Positions 8,050 to 15,484 of a stretch of DNA of 26,479 nucleotides are shown here, in pieces. The notes below the pieces were generated by a model. That model had not been told where the DNA came from. It worked only from the letters and a program-made list of their open reading frames with translations, and searched no databases. The first letter of the stretch is position 1, and every line of letters begins with the position of its first letter. Both the position numbers and the translations under genes were made by a program. The stretch is from a virus, in the IMG/VR virus record IMGVR_UViG_3300025131_000352, positions 1-26,479 of that record. One strand, 5' to 3'.

Positions 8050-11000
8050 GGCTCTGGTTGTGGCCCGTAGACATCGGGCATAAGTATAGGTGAAATATCA
8101 ATAGTAACTCCTGAGTCTGGCCCACCAAACTGCAATAATGGCGGTATTCCAAAATTCCAATCACCTTTAAGTTGGCCAAATTCGTCGCTTAAAATTTTTG
8201 GGACTATACCGCTACTTAAATCTAACTGTTGTTGTAAAGCCTCTCTATGCTCAGGAGGCATATTTTGCCAAACTTCATCCATGTTTATATTACCTGCTTG
8301 TATTCCTTGTACATTTGTTATAGATATATCTGGCCGAACATCTCCTATACTTAATGTACTCGTCCAATTAGGTTGAAGTGCTAAGTTATTCCACACGTCA
8401 GTAGGGTATGAAAGTGTTGCTGTGTCTATGCCTGTAATGTTACTTAAATCAACGCCTTTAAACGCCAATTTAGATATAGCTAGTTCCATCTTTTCAGCAA
8501 AATCTTTCATTCTGTCTTCTTGAGACATTCCACCCATGTCACCTTGAGCTAAAGATAATGTAGCTAAAGCCGCATCCATTGGCGATGCGTTTGTAACGTT
8601 GTTTTCTTTAAAGTAACCACCAAGACCAGTTAAATCTTTACCAACCCACTTATCGTAAATCCCTTTTACAGCACCGTCTCCAAGCAGACTAGAAATATTT
8701 TGCCTGACCTGCTCTCCTAACTCCTTATCAAGTTGTTCTGTTCTCGCTTGCAGTTCATCTTTGTCTAACGGTACAGAAGGCATAGGTAGATTCGGTGGTT
8801 CTTGCGCCTCAATTTGTTTTGTCGACTGCCCTCCACTAGTAAATGAATCGGGCAGAATATAGCGCCCCGCCGACTGCCCTCCACCAGCACTAACACCTTG
8901 GCCTGTGTAGTCTGGCCCAATTGTAAACGAAGTTTCTGCTGCAGGATTCACCATCTCTATTAAATCTGCTGTAGAAATATTTACTGGGTCGATGTTATTG
9001 TCTGTAATATCAACACTCTGATCGCCAAGGCTATCTGTTTCTATCGTGGGTGGTGGCGGTGTATCATCAATTGTAACACTTTTCACCTCTCCCGTAACAG
9101 GGCCAGCAGATAACGTAGAACCTGCTGAAGGTGCTGACCCAGCAGAAACACCTTGACCAAGATGCGAAGAAGTAGTCTCTTGCTCTTTTGGTATTGTTAC
9201 ATTTACGATAGGTGCAGTTGCCGTGCCGAGTGCTGGACTAGGCCCACGACGAGGAGGTGTTCCAGTTTCCGTTACAGTTTCTTTAAGCACCTCATCTACT
9301 AACGCACTTGTGTCAATCTCACCTACGCTTGGATCGACTTCAGGTTCTGCTGGGATTTGATTAGGGTCTATGCGGAAAGAACTTTGGTCAGAGAAATCTT
9401 TATCGAATGGGCCAGATAATTTATCAAACTCAACCCTATTAAGACCGAACGCATTTTTTACTTTATCTTTAAGGCTTGCATCAGATGTATCATTAAGAAC
9501 AAAATCTGCAACCGCTTTAATTGCTGGACGTAGAACACTAGCTGTAAATTCTACCGAATTGTTATACGCTGGAGCAAATGATGCGCCATCACTCGAATCA
9601 TATTTAGAACTATCATACGTAGATACATTTATGGAATCTTTAACAAAATCATTTAAAGTATTCCCAAGCTGCAAACCTAAAAAAATTGGATGTTGTGATG
9701 CAAGATAAAAAGCTGCTGGCTGTAAATTGCCATAACCTTGTTTATCAAGTTCTTTGAAATCTAATTTCAGTATATCTAAAAGCCCTTTTGCGGATAACCC
9801 CCACGGCTCTCCTTCTGTAACAGAACCACGTCCACCCTTTCTTTCAGTAAAGCGTGTTAGTTCATCAATTACCCCTTCAAGAAGGATTTTGCCATTTGTA
9901 ACAAGCTCTCCAGTTTTTGAGAAAATACCTTTTATTTTTCCAAAACCTTCGTTAAGATTTTTATTTACACCGGGATGCTTATAAAAGAGAAAGTCTTCGA
10001 CACTACCTTCTGGAGAATCGCTGTACAAACCAGTACCCCAAGTATCTCCCCAGAAATCTTCAGCACCTTTCATAAGCTGTTCTTTCTGTGCAGTTTCTAA
10101 GTCTCCGTAGTGTTTGTTTATATTAACTCCCCAGTTATCATTGCCAGGATGAAAAGCTCCTTCTGGTATGTCGTTTATAAGCTCACGTCTGCGCCACTCA
10201 TTCCAGTCAAACTCTTCTCCACCACCGTCCACAACCTCTCCAGTAGGTGCGCCAAAACGTTGATTACCGTAGTACACGTCAGATGGCGCAGCTTTACCTA
10301 AACGTGACCACGGAACTTTTGGCCCTTGGTATATGTCTGGAGCGCGGCCTAGCATACGTTGCCTCTCTGCCGCGTAACCACCTTCTCCACTATATGCAAA
10401 TGCGTTTAGCCCTCCTTGTAAATACTTATTAGCTGAGTTAGGTACTTGTGATGTGTACGGTGTGCGTTCGCTTGTCGCAGTTGCTATAAGCTCGTCAACG
10501 CTACTGTTAGCAAGTAAATTATGGTCAGCAACATCTTCGCTAACTCCTTTGTCTTCTAAATCATATATGTCTTTTCCTCCAGCAGCAGGGTCAACATTAA
10601 CAGTCTTATTAACCCAATCTTTGTATGCAATGTTATTTACTTCCTCTTGTGAAGGCATGGGATCAGTTAAACTTGTTGACGTTGGTGACGTAAGCGGAGA
10701 AGTTTCTCCAAGGATACCACCTGACGTTGTTGTGATTACTCCTGACGATGACGATGGTTGTGATGCTAATATGTCAGTATTTTGCTGCTCAATTTCTGTT
10801 GACTGAGGCTTTGTCGCCATCGCTACAGGTGGGTTTACAAGACCCGTAAGCGAAGGCCATACTGCTTTGTATATGCTATCATAGACGTTACCCCTTCCGA
10901 TATTAGCTCCAGCGAGCTTCTGCAGCGCAATCGGACTATACGCAAAAGGGCCAGTAGAAGGACTACCCATTCCCCCAGGAGTAGGCATATTGACATAACG

Positions 11001-11150
11001 AAAGCCTTTATCATACGAGTCGTTGTACGGACTAAACGCTGCGTCTGGATATGCTTCTCCTAACGCACCCGCCAACGCTTCATAACCACCGTAGTCAGGT
11101 AGTCTTGTAAACGCATCTGTGAAATTAGCCGCGTTATACTCTAGTGCCAT
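8046..11150 (-). CDS. Large 1034-residue protein of unknown function, probable virion or ejected protein
   Basis: The largest gene in the window, and first full-length gene of the sigma54-driven late operon. No enzyme motif was recognised. Composition is uneven. Residues about 120-180 and 620-830 are low-complexity Ser/Thr/Pro/Gly linkers with repeated GQGVSAG, SAGS and GGQSAG units. Residues 240-560 are more globular and rich in Trp, Tyr, Gly and Asp. The C-terminal 200 residues contain helical and Asn/Gln-rich parts. Multi-domain proteins with flexible linkers near packaging genes are often internal virion or DNA-ejection proteins, so that is the working guess. A tail component is possible. 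Start at 11150 overlaps the stop of a 33-codon ORF as TAATG. Confidence 0.8.
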   Translation of the reverse strand: MALEYNAANFTDAFTRLPDYGGYEALAGALGEAYPDAAFSPYNDSYDKGFRYVNMPTPGGMGSPSTGPFAYSPIALQKLAGANIGRGNVYDSIYKAVWPSLTGLVNPPVAMATKPQSTEIEQQNTDILASQPSSSSGVITTTSGGILGETSPLTSPTSTSLTDPMPSQEEVNNIAYKDWVNKTVNVDPAAGGKDIYDLEDKGVSEDVADHNLLANSSVDELIATATSERTPYTSQVPNSANKYLQGGLNAFAYSGEGGYAAERQRMLGRAPDIYQGPKVPWSRLGKAAPSDVYYGNQRFGAPTGEVVDGGGEEFDWNEWRRRELINDIPEGAFHPGNDNWGVNINKHYGDLETAQKEQLMKGAEDFWGDTWGTGLYSDSPEGSVEDFLFYKHPGVNKNLNEGFGKIKGIFSKTGELVTNGKILLEGVIDELTRFTERKGGRGSVTEGEPWGLSAKGLLDILKLDFKELDKQGYGNLQPAAFYLASQHPIFLGLQLGNTLNDFVKDSINVSTYDSSKYDSSDGASFAPAYNNSVEFTASVLRPAIKAVADFVLNDTSDASLKDKVKNAFGLNRVEFDKLSGPFDKDFSDQSSFRIDPNQIPAEPEVDPSVGEIDTSALVDEVLKETVTETGTPPRRGPSPALGTATAPIVNVTIPKEQETTSSHLGQGVSAGSAPSAGSTLSAGPVTGEVKSVTIDDTPPPPTIETDSLGDQSVDITDNNIDPVNISTADLIEMVNPAAETSFTIGPDYTGQGVSAGGGQSAGRYILPDSFTSGGQSTKQIEAQEPPNLPMPSVPLDKDELQARTEQLDKELGEQVRQNISSLLGDGAVKGIYDKWVGKDLTGLGGYFKENNVTNASPMDAALATLSLAQGDMGGMSQEDRMKDFAEKMELAISKLAFKGVDLSNITGIDTATLSYPTDVWNNLALQPNWTSTLSIGDVRPDISITNVQGIQAGNINMDEVWQNMPPEHREALQQQLDLSSGIVPKILSDEFGQLKGDWNFGIPPLLQFGGPDSGVTIDISPILMPDVYGPQPEP

Positions 11151-11251
11151 TATGTTTTACGTTTCGCTGTTTGTACGAGTCGGGTTGCGCTACACATCGC
11201 GAGCGTCTGCGCCGAGAAGCCTTCCCGCGAGAACTTTTGTTTTTTATCCAT
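11150..11251 (-). CDS. Possible 33-residue basic leader peptide
   Basis: An ATG at 11251 opens a 33-residue frame, MDKKQKFSREGFSAQ onwards, ending TAA inside TAATG, the start of the 1034-residue gene. It is the only ORF between the sigma54 start site (about 11291) and that gene. The peptide is strongly basic, especially at its C-terminus (TAKRKT). The exact stop-start overlap matches the coupling used throughout this genome. There is no Shine-Dalgarno, and the short length leaves doubt. Confidence 0.5.
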   Translation of the reverse strand: MDKKQKFSREGFSAQTLAMCSATRLVQTAKRKT

Positions 11252-11302
11252 AAGCTTGTTTTGTCTGCTGGGCGAACGTTTCCGCCCTGCTATCTTATAA
11301 AA

Positions 11303-11317
11303 GCAAGATCCATGCCA
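11303..11317 (-). promoter_or_regulatory. Sigma54 (RpoN) promoter for the 1034-residue/terminase/portal operon
   Basis: Read on the minus strand: TGGCATG, GATC, TTGC, preceded by T and followed by TTTTATAAG. One fixed base differs from the consensus (CATG for CACG). GG-N10-GC spacing is exact, and the GATC spacer and T-rich flank are the same as in the promoter at 17542. Predicted start is about 11291, some 140 bases before the 1034-residue gene. Confidence 0.82.
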
Positions 11318-11325
11318 ACTACCTT

Positions 11326-11355
11326 AGAAGTTATGAGAAAGTTCTAGAAGTTGTG
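11326..11355 (+). promoter_or_regulatory. Three 10-bp-phased AGAAGTT-type motifs beside the sigma54 promoter
   Basis: Three units in register every 10 bases begin AGAAGTTA (11326), AGAAAGTT (11336) and AGAAGTTG (11346). The array starts 8 bases from the -24 element. The middle unit has the same AGAAAGTT variant as the middle unit at the capsid promoter. Here the array is on the strand opposite to transcription, so it is inverted relative to the one at 3123-3152. Confidence 0.55.
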
Positions 11356-11519
11356 TGTGTATTTTTTAACTTTTATGCAGTTTTTTCAGATGTCATAATT
11401 TCAGAGAAGGTTATAGTTCTATAGTGTAACTCAATCGGGGTTCACCCCGACACTTCAAATCTCTAATCGTTCGACAGTTGCGAAGCAACACTCCAAAAAA
11501 TTTTTTCGTCGTAGCATAC

Positions 11520-11549
11520 AAAAAAACCCTACGCTTGCCAGGCGTAGGG
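11520..11549 (-). terminator. Rho-independent terminator of gene 11573-12076
   Basis: An 8-bp perfect stem (CCCTACGC 11527-11534 with GCGTAGGG 11542-11549) has a 7-base loop. On the minus strand seven U residues follow (11526-11520). It begins 24 bases past the stop codon at 11573 and insulates this gene from the late sigma54 promoter. Confidence 0.88.
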
Positions 11550-11572
11550 ATGCGGTTCGGGTTTGTGTTATG

Positions 11573-12076
11573 CTAGGCTTTGCCTCCCGTCATAGCGACT
11601 GCCATTTGCGCGGTGATTTCTGCGATTGCCTCGGCATCGCCTTCGCTCTGCGCTTTTGTCAAAGCCGTTACGAGTTCTTTCATATCAGACATTACACGCT
11701 TGTTTGCAGTTGCTTCGCTTTCATACTTCGTGAACAAAACGTCTATCCATTTGTCGAAGCGTACCTTTTTCTCATCTAGCGTGAGTGTATCCTTCCGCGA
11801 CGAGTCGCCTTTTTCAATCGTCGTTTGAACCGTCTTTGCTTTCACATCAAAAGCGCGAACGATAATCGAAGCATAGTCGCTCGACTTCTCACGTAGCGTA
11901 GCAAGCTCTCCAAGCTGCTCCACAAGCGAGATTGGAACGTGCCAGTACTCTATAGCCTCCCCGCCTTCGCGTGGATTCGTTGTTGTTGTTGTCGCGCCTT
12001 CCTTGAGGATGGCTACGACGTTATCGACCGTCGCTTGTGACGATTCGCCTTCGCTTGGTTTTTTGTTCGTTGTCAT
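11573..12076 (-). CDS. Hypothetical acidic helical protein, single-gene transcription unit
   Basis: A 167-residue protein if the ATG at 12076 (MTTNKKPSEGESS) is used. A TTG at 12127 would add 17 residues but lies between the -35 and -10 boxes of the predicted promoter, so it is rejected. The N-terminal 45 residues are Thr/Glu/Gly-rich and probably disordered. The rest is helical with heptad-like spacing (WIDVLFTKYESEATANKRVMSDMKELVTALTK), suggesting a coiled coil. No family was recognised. It has its own sigma70-like promoter and a strong terminator, so it is probably expressed early and apart from the late operon. No Shine-Dalgarno precedes the ATG. Confidence 0.75.
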   Translation of the reverse strand: MTTNKKPSEGESSQATVDNVVAILKEGATTTTTNPREGGEAIEYWHVPISLVEQLGELATLREKSSDYASIIVRAFDVKAKTVQTTIEKGDSSRKDTLTLDEKKVRFDKWIDVLFTKYESEATANKRVMSDMKELVTALTKAQSEGDAEAIAEITAQMAVAMTGGKA

Positions 12077-12109
12077 GATAACAGGCCGGTAGTTTTTCCG
12101 ACCTCCAAA

Positions 12110-12138
12110 ATTATCGTCTATTTCCAAAATAACGTCAA
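12110..12138 (-). promoter_or_regulatory. Sigma70-like promoter for gene 11573-12076
   Basis: Minus strand: TTGACG (12138-12133), 17-base spacer, GATAAT (12115-12110). Each box has one mismatch to consensus and the spacing is ideal. Predicted start is near 12103, about 27 bases before the ATG at 12076. Confidence 0.75.
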
Positions 12139-12272
12139 GCCTTTTATTAAAGAAAGTTTTTCCGATAATTACGTAACATCCGATCTCACACGTAAACTGT
12201 TCATAGTAGTTAAACGAACCACGGTGTAGCGTAAAAACGTGTAGCGTAGTTAAAGAATTGTTAGAAGGAAGG

Positions 12273-12504
12273 TGTTAACAAATGACAAACAGTTACAATA
12301 CGCGTTAAATGCCAGCGGCAGTTTACCCAAGTGCGGTAGTGAGGGGGTTTAGTAGGTTAGATAGATATAATATAAAATATATATATGTATATATATATAC
12401 AGTATGTATAAAAAGAAACACTACCCTACAAAGCCTACTGACACACACGGACAACTTGCCGCTATCATTTAATGCGTATTGCACCACCTTGTCATTTGTT
12501 AACA
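12273..12504. repeat. Large imperfect inverted repeat with AT-rich centre
   Basis: Arms of 48 bases (12273-12320 and 12457-12504) align as inverted copies without gaps. They share a perfect 16-base block (TGTTAACAAATGACAA and its complement), a 7-base divergent block, a near-perfect 16-base block and a 7-base block: about 40 of 48 positions agree. The centre (about 12361-12410) is almost entirely A and T and itself nearly palindromic (alternating TA). It could form a cruciform or serve as a melting region flanked by protein sites. Confidence 0.75.
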
Positions 12505-12513
12505 GCCACCACC

Positions 12514-12573
12514 CCACAAAACCCCACGATACACTACAAAACCTTACGTTACGCTACAAAACAAACTGCGTAT
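12514..12573 (+). repeat. Three iteron-like direct repeats with 20-bp period
   Basis: C-(C/T)-ACAAAAC occurs at 12514, 12534 and 12554, exactly 20 bases apart, with partly similar spacers (CC.CACGATA, CTTACGTTA). A related CTACAAAGC occurs at 12424. The array ends just before the rightward early promoter, so it may be iterons of an origin or an operator. Confidence 0.55.
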
Positions 12574-12589
12574 GATACACACTTTTTTC

Positions 12590-12618
12590 TTGACATACTA
12601 CGGGTGATGTGTTATCGT
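12590..12618 (+). promoter_or_regulatory. Sigma70-like rightward early promoter
   Basis: TTGACA (12590-12595), 17-base spacer, TATCGT (12613-12618). The -35 is perfect and the -10 matches at four of six positions including TAT. Predicted start is near 12625. It would drive the 34-residue gene, the 146-residue gene and the helicase. Confidence 0.72.
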
Positions 12619-12666
12619 AGCGTGGTCGTTGGGGAAGGTTATGTTGCCTCCCAGGGATTGTACGAT

Positions 12667-12771
12667 ATGAAAAAAGAATTACAAAAACTACACCGGCAAG
12701 CTACGATAGCGACCATAGTATCGCTCGGCGCTTGGTTACTCATCATACTTACACTTATGCTAGGATCCTGA
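12667..12771 (+). CDS. Small single-pass membrane protein
   Basis: A 34-residue protein: a short charged N-terminus (MKKELQKLHRQ) followed by one hydrophobic segment of about 20 residues (ATIVSLGAWLLIILTLML). The positive N-terminal flank suggests an inside N-terminus. A longer frame open upstream is rejected because it crosses the promoter at 12590. An AGGGA lies 9 bases before the ATG, one of few Shine-Dalgarno-like sites here. It is first in the early operon and ends 2 bases before the next start. Small early membrane proteins of phages often act on the host envelope, but nothing specific shows this. Confidence 0.62.
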   Translation: MKKELQKLHRQATIATIVSLGAWLLIILTLMLGS

Positions 12772-12773
12772 AA

Positions 12774-13214
12774 ATGATTACGCTAACGGAAGAACTCTTC
12801 GCATCGCTTGTTATAGGCTCGAAGACATACGTTATCATAGATGAAGAAACGAAATGCGCTATTGAGAATAGCGACTATGGTAGCGAGCATATGGTATGTG
12901 AGAACAACTCGGATACCGTAGGATGGGCAGGGCCAGCATTAGGCCAAGTGCATAGCGTAGGTGTTGGGTTGTATAGGTTGTGGAAGCGTAGCGAATGGAA
13001 ACTCGTAGGGAATCTTGCGAAAGAACGTGGCGCAGAGCGGGATCGTAAGTGCGCGGAAGCGGATGCTATGAAAGCGGCGAAGGTAGCGGCGGATGCGAAG
13101 GCTATCGAAGACTTGAAGGATACGCTACGTAAGCAAGGTGTGAAAGAGGAGATCATAGCGAACTTTTTCGCTAGCATGAAACCAGATGAGATACGGAACA
13201 TGTTAGGGTTGTAA
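12774..13214 (+). CDS. Hypothetical 146-residue early protein
   Basis: The start at 12774 (MITLTEELFASL) is chosen over an in-frame TTG 42 bases upstream because it has AGGA 8 bases before it and avoids overlapping the membrane-protein gene. Residues 1-85 look globular with beta strands. Residues 85-125 are an Ala/Lys/Glu/Arg-rich charged helix (ERDRKCAEADAMKAAKVAADAKAIEDL). The tail resembles a short helical bundle (KQGVKEEIIANFFASMKPDEIRNML). No family was recognised. Confidence 0.72.
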   Translation: MITLTEELFASLVIGSKTYVIIDEETKCAIENSDYGSEHMVCENNSDTVGWAGPALGQVHSVGVGLYRLWKRSEWKLVGNLAKERGAERDRKCAEADAMKAAKVAADAKAIEDLKDTLRKQGVKEEIIANFFASMKPDEIRNMLGL

Positions 13215-13233
13215 CATAAAAGAAAGTAAAATC

Positions 13234-14769
13234 ATGATAACATCTAAAGACGAAACGAAAGTTGTTGATGATGCTATAAAAGATATAGCGTTTCAACATG
13301 ACGCAGCAAAGGAACTCGGCGCTCTTGTACTACGTGAACAAGGTGCGCTACTGCAGGGCGGTACGGGAACGGGCAAGACATACATTACGTGTGAGATGCT
13401 ACGTGACATCCTACCTACGTTAAAGCAAAACGCCAACATAGGCGGTGGGCCAATCCCTGTGCTATGGATTGCTCCCGCTGCTACCATACTCCAAACGCAA
13501 CGTGTACTGCGCTCGTATGGTCTGGCAAAGGATGTGCTAGTCATGTCCTATAGCGCACTAACATCACCGAAGACAGGTGGCTGTATGTACTACGGTACGA
13601 AGACGGTCGTCGAGTTAGGTACAGAACACACGAAGTATACGTGGTCAGATGTTATGCTACCGCGTCTCGTTGTGTTTGATGAGTGTCAGGCGTTAAAGAA
13701 TGACGGCTCGTCGCGTACGAATGTCGCAAGGCAAATCCCAAAAGATAAGGTAAAGCGTCTCTTCATCTCCGCTACACCATACCAGCGTGTATGTGAAGCA
13801 CGTACGGTACTCACAGGATGTGCGATAAAGAGTGAGTATAACGTGTTGCCGTTGTGTGAATCAACTGTGCCGTCTGTGCTACGTTCACTCGCAACGTATG
13901 GTAATCCCACGTCGTACAGCCCACGTGCTATGGAACGTGTGAAAGATGTTATGAAACCGTATACTGTAGCACTCAAGAACGTACGGTTTAAGTACAAGGC
14001 GCGGACGGAGTGTGTTATGATTGATTTCCGTAGCGACAAAGAACGCGCAGCATACAACGAAGCGTACGAAGAGTACCTTAAGTATCTGTACGAGTTGCGT
14101 GGCCAACGTGGTCATGGTATCGTAGCGGCACGACTTGTAGCGATGATGAAATTTCGGCAAAAAGCAGAAGAGATACGTTCGCCGCAAATCGCATCACGTG
14201 CGCGTAATGCTGTCGTAGAGGGATCGCAGGTGATAGTCGGCAGTAACTTTAAGAATATGCTCCGTGGCGTATGGCTGGCACTTACGAAAACGTACAACAT
14301 ACCGGAAGAGCGGATTGGATTTATCACCGGTGGGCAAAGTGCAGAAGAGCGCCAGCGTCACGTAGATGCATTCCAGCGCGGAGAGAAAGACTATATGCTA
14401 CTGACCGTTGCGGCTGGCGGTGTTGGTATTTCGTTACATCACGAAGATATGTACGCTAACGCCAAGCCAAGGCATATCATACTCCCGCCCACGTGGTCTG
14501 CGATAGATCTCATCCAATGCGTAGGTCGATCACACCGACTAACATCATGCAGTAACACATTGCAGGAAGTCATATGGTACAGGAACACCATAGAAGAACG
14601 TGTTGCTGCTGTCGTACAGAATAAGGTAGCGTGCATTAACAAGGCTGTTACCGCAAAGGAACAATGGTCTTCGCTATTCGCACCGGACATAGATGATGAT
14701 CTCGGTAGCATAAACGATGACGGTGACGAAGACGAGGATCACACGCTAGACGAAGGGATGTTTGAATGA
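13234..14769 (+). CDS. SF2 helicase / Snf2-like ATPase
   Basis: A 511-residue protein with the ordered motifs of superfamily 2 helicases: Walker A GGTGTGKT (42-49), motif Ia PAATILQTQ, motif II DECQ (149-152), motif III SAT (179-181), and in the second lobe GGVGISLH (motif V) and QCVGRSHR (428-435, motif VI). The C-terminal 25 residues are very acidic. The DECQ box and overall arrangement resemble Snf2/Rad54-like and phage UvsW-like enzymes that remodel DNA or branched intermediates. The exact substrate is not visible. It is the first large early gene. The ATG follows AAGAAAG with poor spacing. Confidence 0.85.
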   Translation: MITSKDETKVVDDAIKDIAFQHDAAKELGALVLREQGALLQGGTGTGKTYITCEMLRDILPTLKQNANIGGGPIPVLWIAPAATILQTQRVLRSYGLAKDVLVMSYSALTSPKTGGCMYYGTKTVVELGTEHTKYTWSDVMLPRLVVFDECQALKNDGSSRTNVARQIPKDKVKRLFISATPYQRVCEARTVLTGCAIKSEYNVLPLCESTVPSVLRSLATYGNPTSYSPRAMERVKDVMKPYTVALKNVRFKYKARTECVMIDFRSDKERAAYNEAYEEYLKYLYELRGQRGHGIVAARLVAMMKFRQKAEEIRSPQIASRARNAVVEGSQVIVGSNFKNMLRGVWLALTKTYNIPEERIGFITGGQSAEERQRHVDAFQRGEKDYMLLTVAAGGVGISLHHEDMYANAKPRHIILPPTWSAIDLIQCVGRSHRLTSCSNTLQEVIWYRNTIEERVAAVVQNKVACINKAVTAKEQWSSLFAPDIDDDLGSINDDGDEDEDHTLDEGMFE

Positions 14770-14833
14770 ACACACGTACAATAGAGGAAACCGATTGGCT
14801 ACAAACTATCGTCGTCTCGTACTCACTTTTTTA

Positions 14834-14862
14834 TTGACAATAACCCCGCGATGTGCTAGTAT
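14834..14862 (+). promoter_or_regulatory. Sigma70-like promoter for the small-gene block and activator
   Basis: TTGACA (14834-14839), 17-base spacer, TAGTAT (14857-14862). This is the best sigma70 match in the window (perfect -35, ideal spacing, TA...T in the -10). Predicted start is near 14869. It is the likely source of the message that ends with the sigma54 activator and possibly continues to the replication genes. Confidence 0.78.
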
Positions 14863-14924
14863 GTTACCAGTTCGTGCGAGTGGGACTTGTATCCACCACG
14901 TACGATAACAAAAAGTATAACATC

Positions 14925-15185
14925 ATGACACTAGAAACAGCAATAAATAAATACGAAACAAAACATAACGTACGTATTGATTACGCCGTACCGCAAGGAT
15001 GGTTCAATGACGTAAATAATGCAGACGTACAGATCAACCCACAAGATTTCGTGTGGGTTTACAAAGAAGATAGCGGTATCTTTGGCATACCATTACATAA
15101 AGATACCATCTTCGCGGATAGCATAACCGATGATTTCGATCTCGAACGTGCTATGTTACTTAAAGAAATCGCACACAAGATATGA
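14925..15185 (+). CDS. Hypothetical 86-residue protein
   Basis: The ATG at 14925 (MTLETAINKYETKHNV) is preferred. A longer frame begins inside the -10 region of the promoter at 14857 and cannot be on that transcript. The protein is acidic with a helix at each end and a central beta region (FVWVYKEDSGIFGIPLHKDTIF). Family not recognised. It is the first gene of the block and overlaps the next by 4 bases (ATGA). Confidence 0.7.
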   Translation: MTLETAINKYETKHNVRIDYAVPQGWFNDVNNADVQINPQDFVWVYKEDSGIFGIPLHKDTIFADSITDDFDLERAMLLKEIAHKI

Positions 15186-15484
15186 AAGCATATCGTAACA
15201 CACCACAGGGATTTAACATAGCGTTTCCAAACGGCATGACCGTTTGCGTAACGTGGTATCGAAAGACCACAAGCGATGGTGGACAAACTAACGCAGAGGT
15301 AATTGTATGGGATAAAGATAACGTACGATACGAATACGAAGATAGATTGTGGCGTGAAGGTGAAGGTTTAGATGAACACACGCTACCATCTATGGTCGAA
15401 TGGAAAGGAATTAACTGCTACGTTAAACCACGTGAGCTAGTAGAAATTCTTGATGCAGCAGAAAATTACGATACAGAAACATGA
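15182..15484 (+). CDS. Hypothetical 100-residue protein, paralogue of 15624-15875
   Basis: The core GFNIAFPNGMTVCVTW, then SDGGQTNAEVIVWDKD, matches the protein at 15624-15875 residue for residue in pattern: G-F-x-I-x-F, V-x-V-x-W, D-G-G, A-E-V-x-V-x-D. The two appear to be diverged copies of one small beta-rich domain. The C-terminal extension (KGINCYVKPRELVEILDAAEN) is also matched by a shorter helix in the paralogue. Function unknown. ATGA overlaps at both ends place it in a tightly coupled operon. Confidence 0.72.
   Translation: MKAYRNTPQGFNIAFPNGMTVCVTWYRKTTSDGGQTNAEVIVWDKDNVRYEYEDRLWREGEGLDEHTLPSMVEWKGINCYVKPRELVEILDAAENYDTET

Larger units (their letters stand above)
11252..11572. other. 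Intergenic region between the late operon and gene 11573-12076
   Basis: About 320 bases with no convincing gene. It holds the sigma54 promoter (11303-11317), its AGAAGTT array (11326-11355), two small perfect hairpins (11435-11450, TCGGGG-TTCA-CCCCGA; 11477-11489, GTTGC-GAA-GCAAC), an A6T6 tract (11495-11506) and a terminator for the upstream gene (11520-11549). The hairpins lack U-tracts. The A6T6 tract could bend DNA, which would suit a sigma54 promoter, but that is conjecture. Confidence 0.6.
12077..12666. other. Divergent intergenic hub, candidate replication origin and early promoters
   Basis: About 590 bases separate the leftward and rightward transcription units. It contains a leftward sigma70-like promoter (12110-12138), paired short direct repeats (GTGTAGCGTA at 12224 and 12239), a 232-base imperfect dyad (12273-12504) around an AT-rich core, three direct repeats of 20-bp period (12514-12573), and a rightward sigma70-like promoter (12590-12618). 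Small open frames inside the dyad look non-coding. AT-rich DNA flanked by repeats at a divergent point is typical of origins. No initiator gene is recognised beside it. Confidence 0.55.

Noticed and set aside
9211-9225. Possible sigma54-like site on the minus strand (CGGCACG-N4-CTGC)
   Set aside because: GG-N10-GC spacing fits but two conserved T are lost. It is inside the 1034-residue gene and has no AGAAGTT motif nearby.
11435-11450. GGGGTTCACCCC hairpin resembling a tRNA T-arm
   Set aside because: The loop is 4 bases, not 7, and no acceptor, D or anticodon arms can be drawn around it.
12125-12127. TTG start that would extend the 11573-12076 gene upstream
   Set aside because: It falls between the -35 and -10 boxes of the predicted promoter, so it would not be on the transcript.
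12282-12308. 8-codon ORF (MTNSYNTR) with an AGGAAGG site before it; a mirrored 8-codon ORF (MTRWCNTH) on the minus strand in the other arm
   Set aside because: The same length and stop follow from the inverted-repeat identity, and no gene follows either in a leader arrangement. Worth recalling only if ribosome data show use.
12309-12575. 88-codon plus-strand frame and a 64-codon minus-strand frame in the divergent hub
   Set aside because: Both run through the inverted repeat and the alternating TA core, giving low-complexity Tyr/Ile protein. The region is better explained as non-coding DNA.
13517-13533. TGGCAAA-N4-GTGC in the helicase gene
   Set aside because: Only a partial match to both boxes and inside a coding region.
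14766-14837. 23-codon ORF with ATGA overlap at the helicase stop
   Set aside because: Too short to support. Its end coincides with the -35 box of the next promoter, and the peptide shows no motif.
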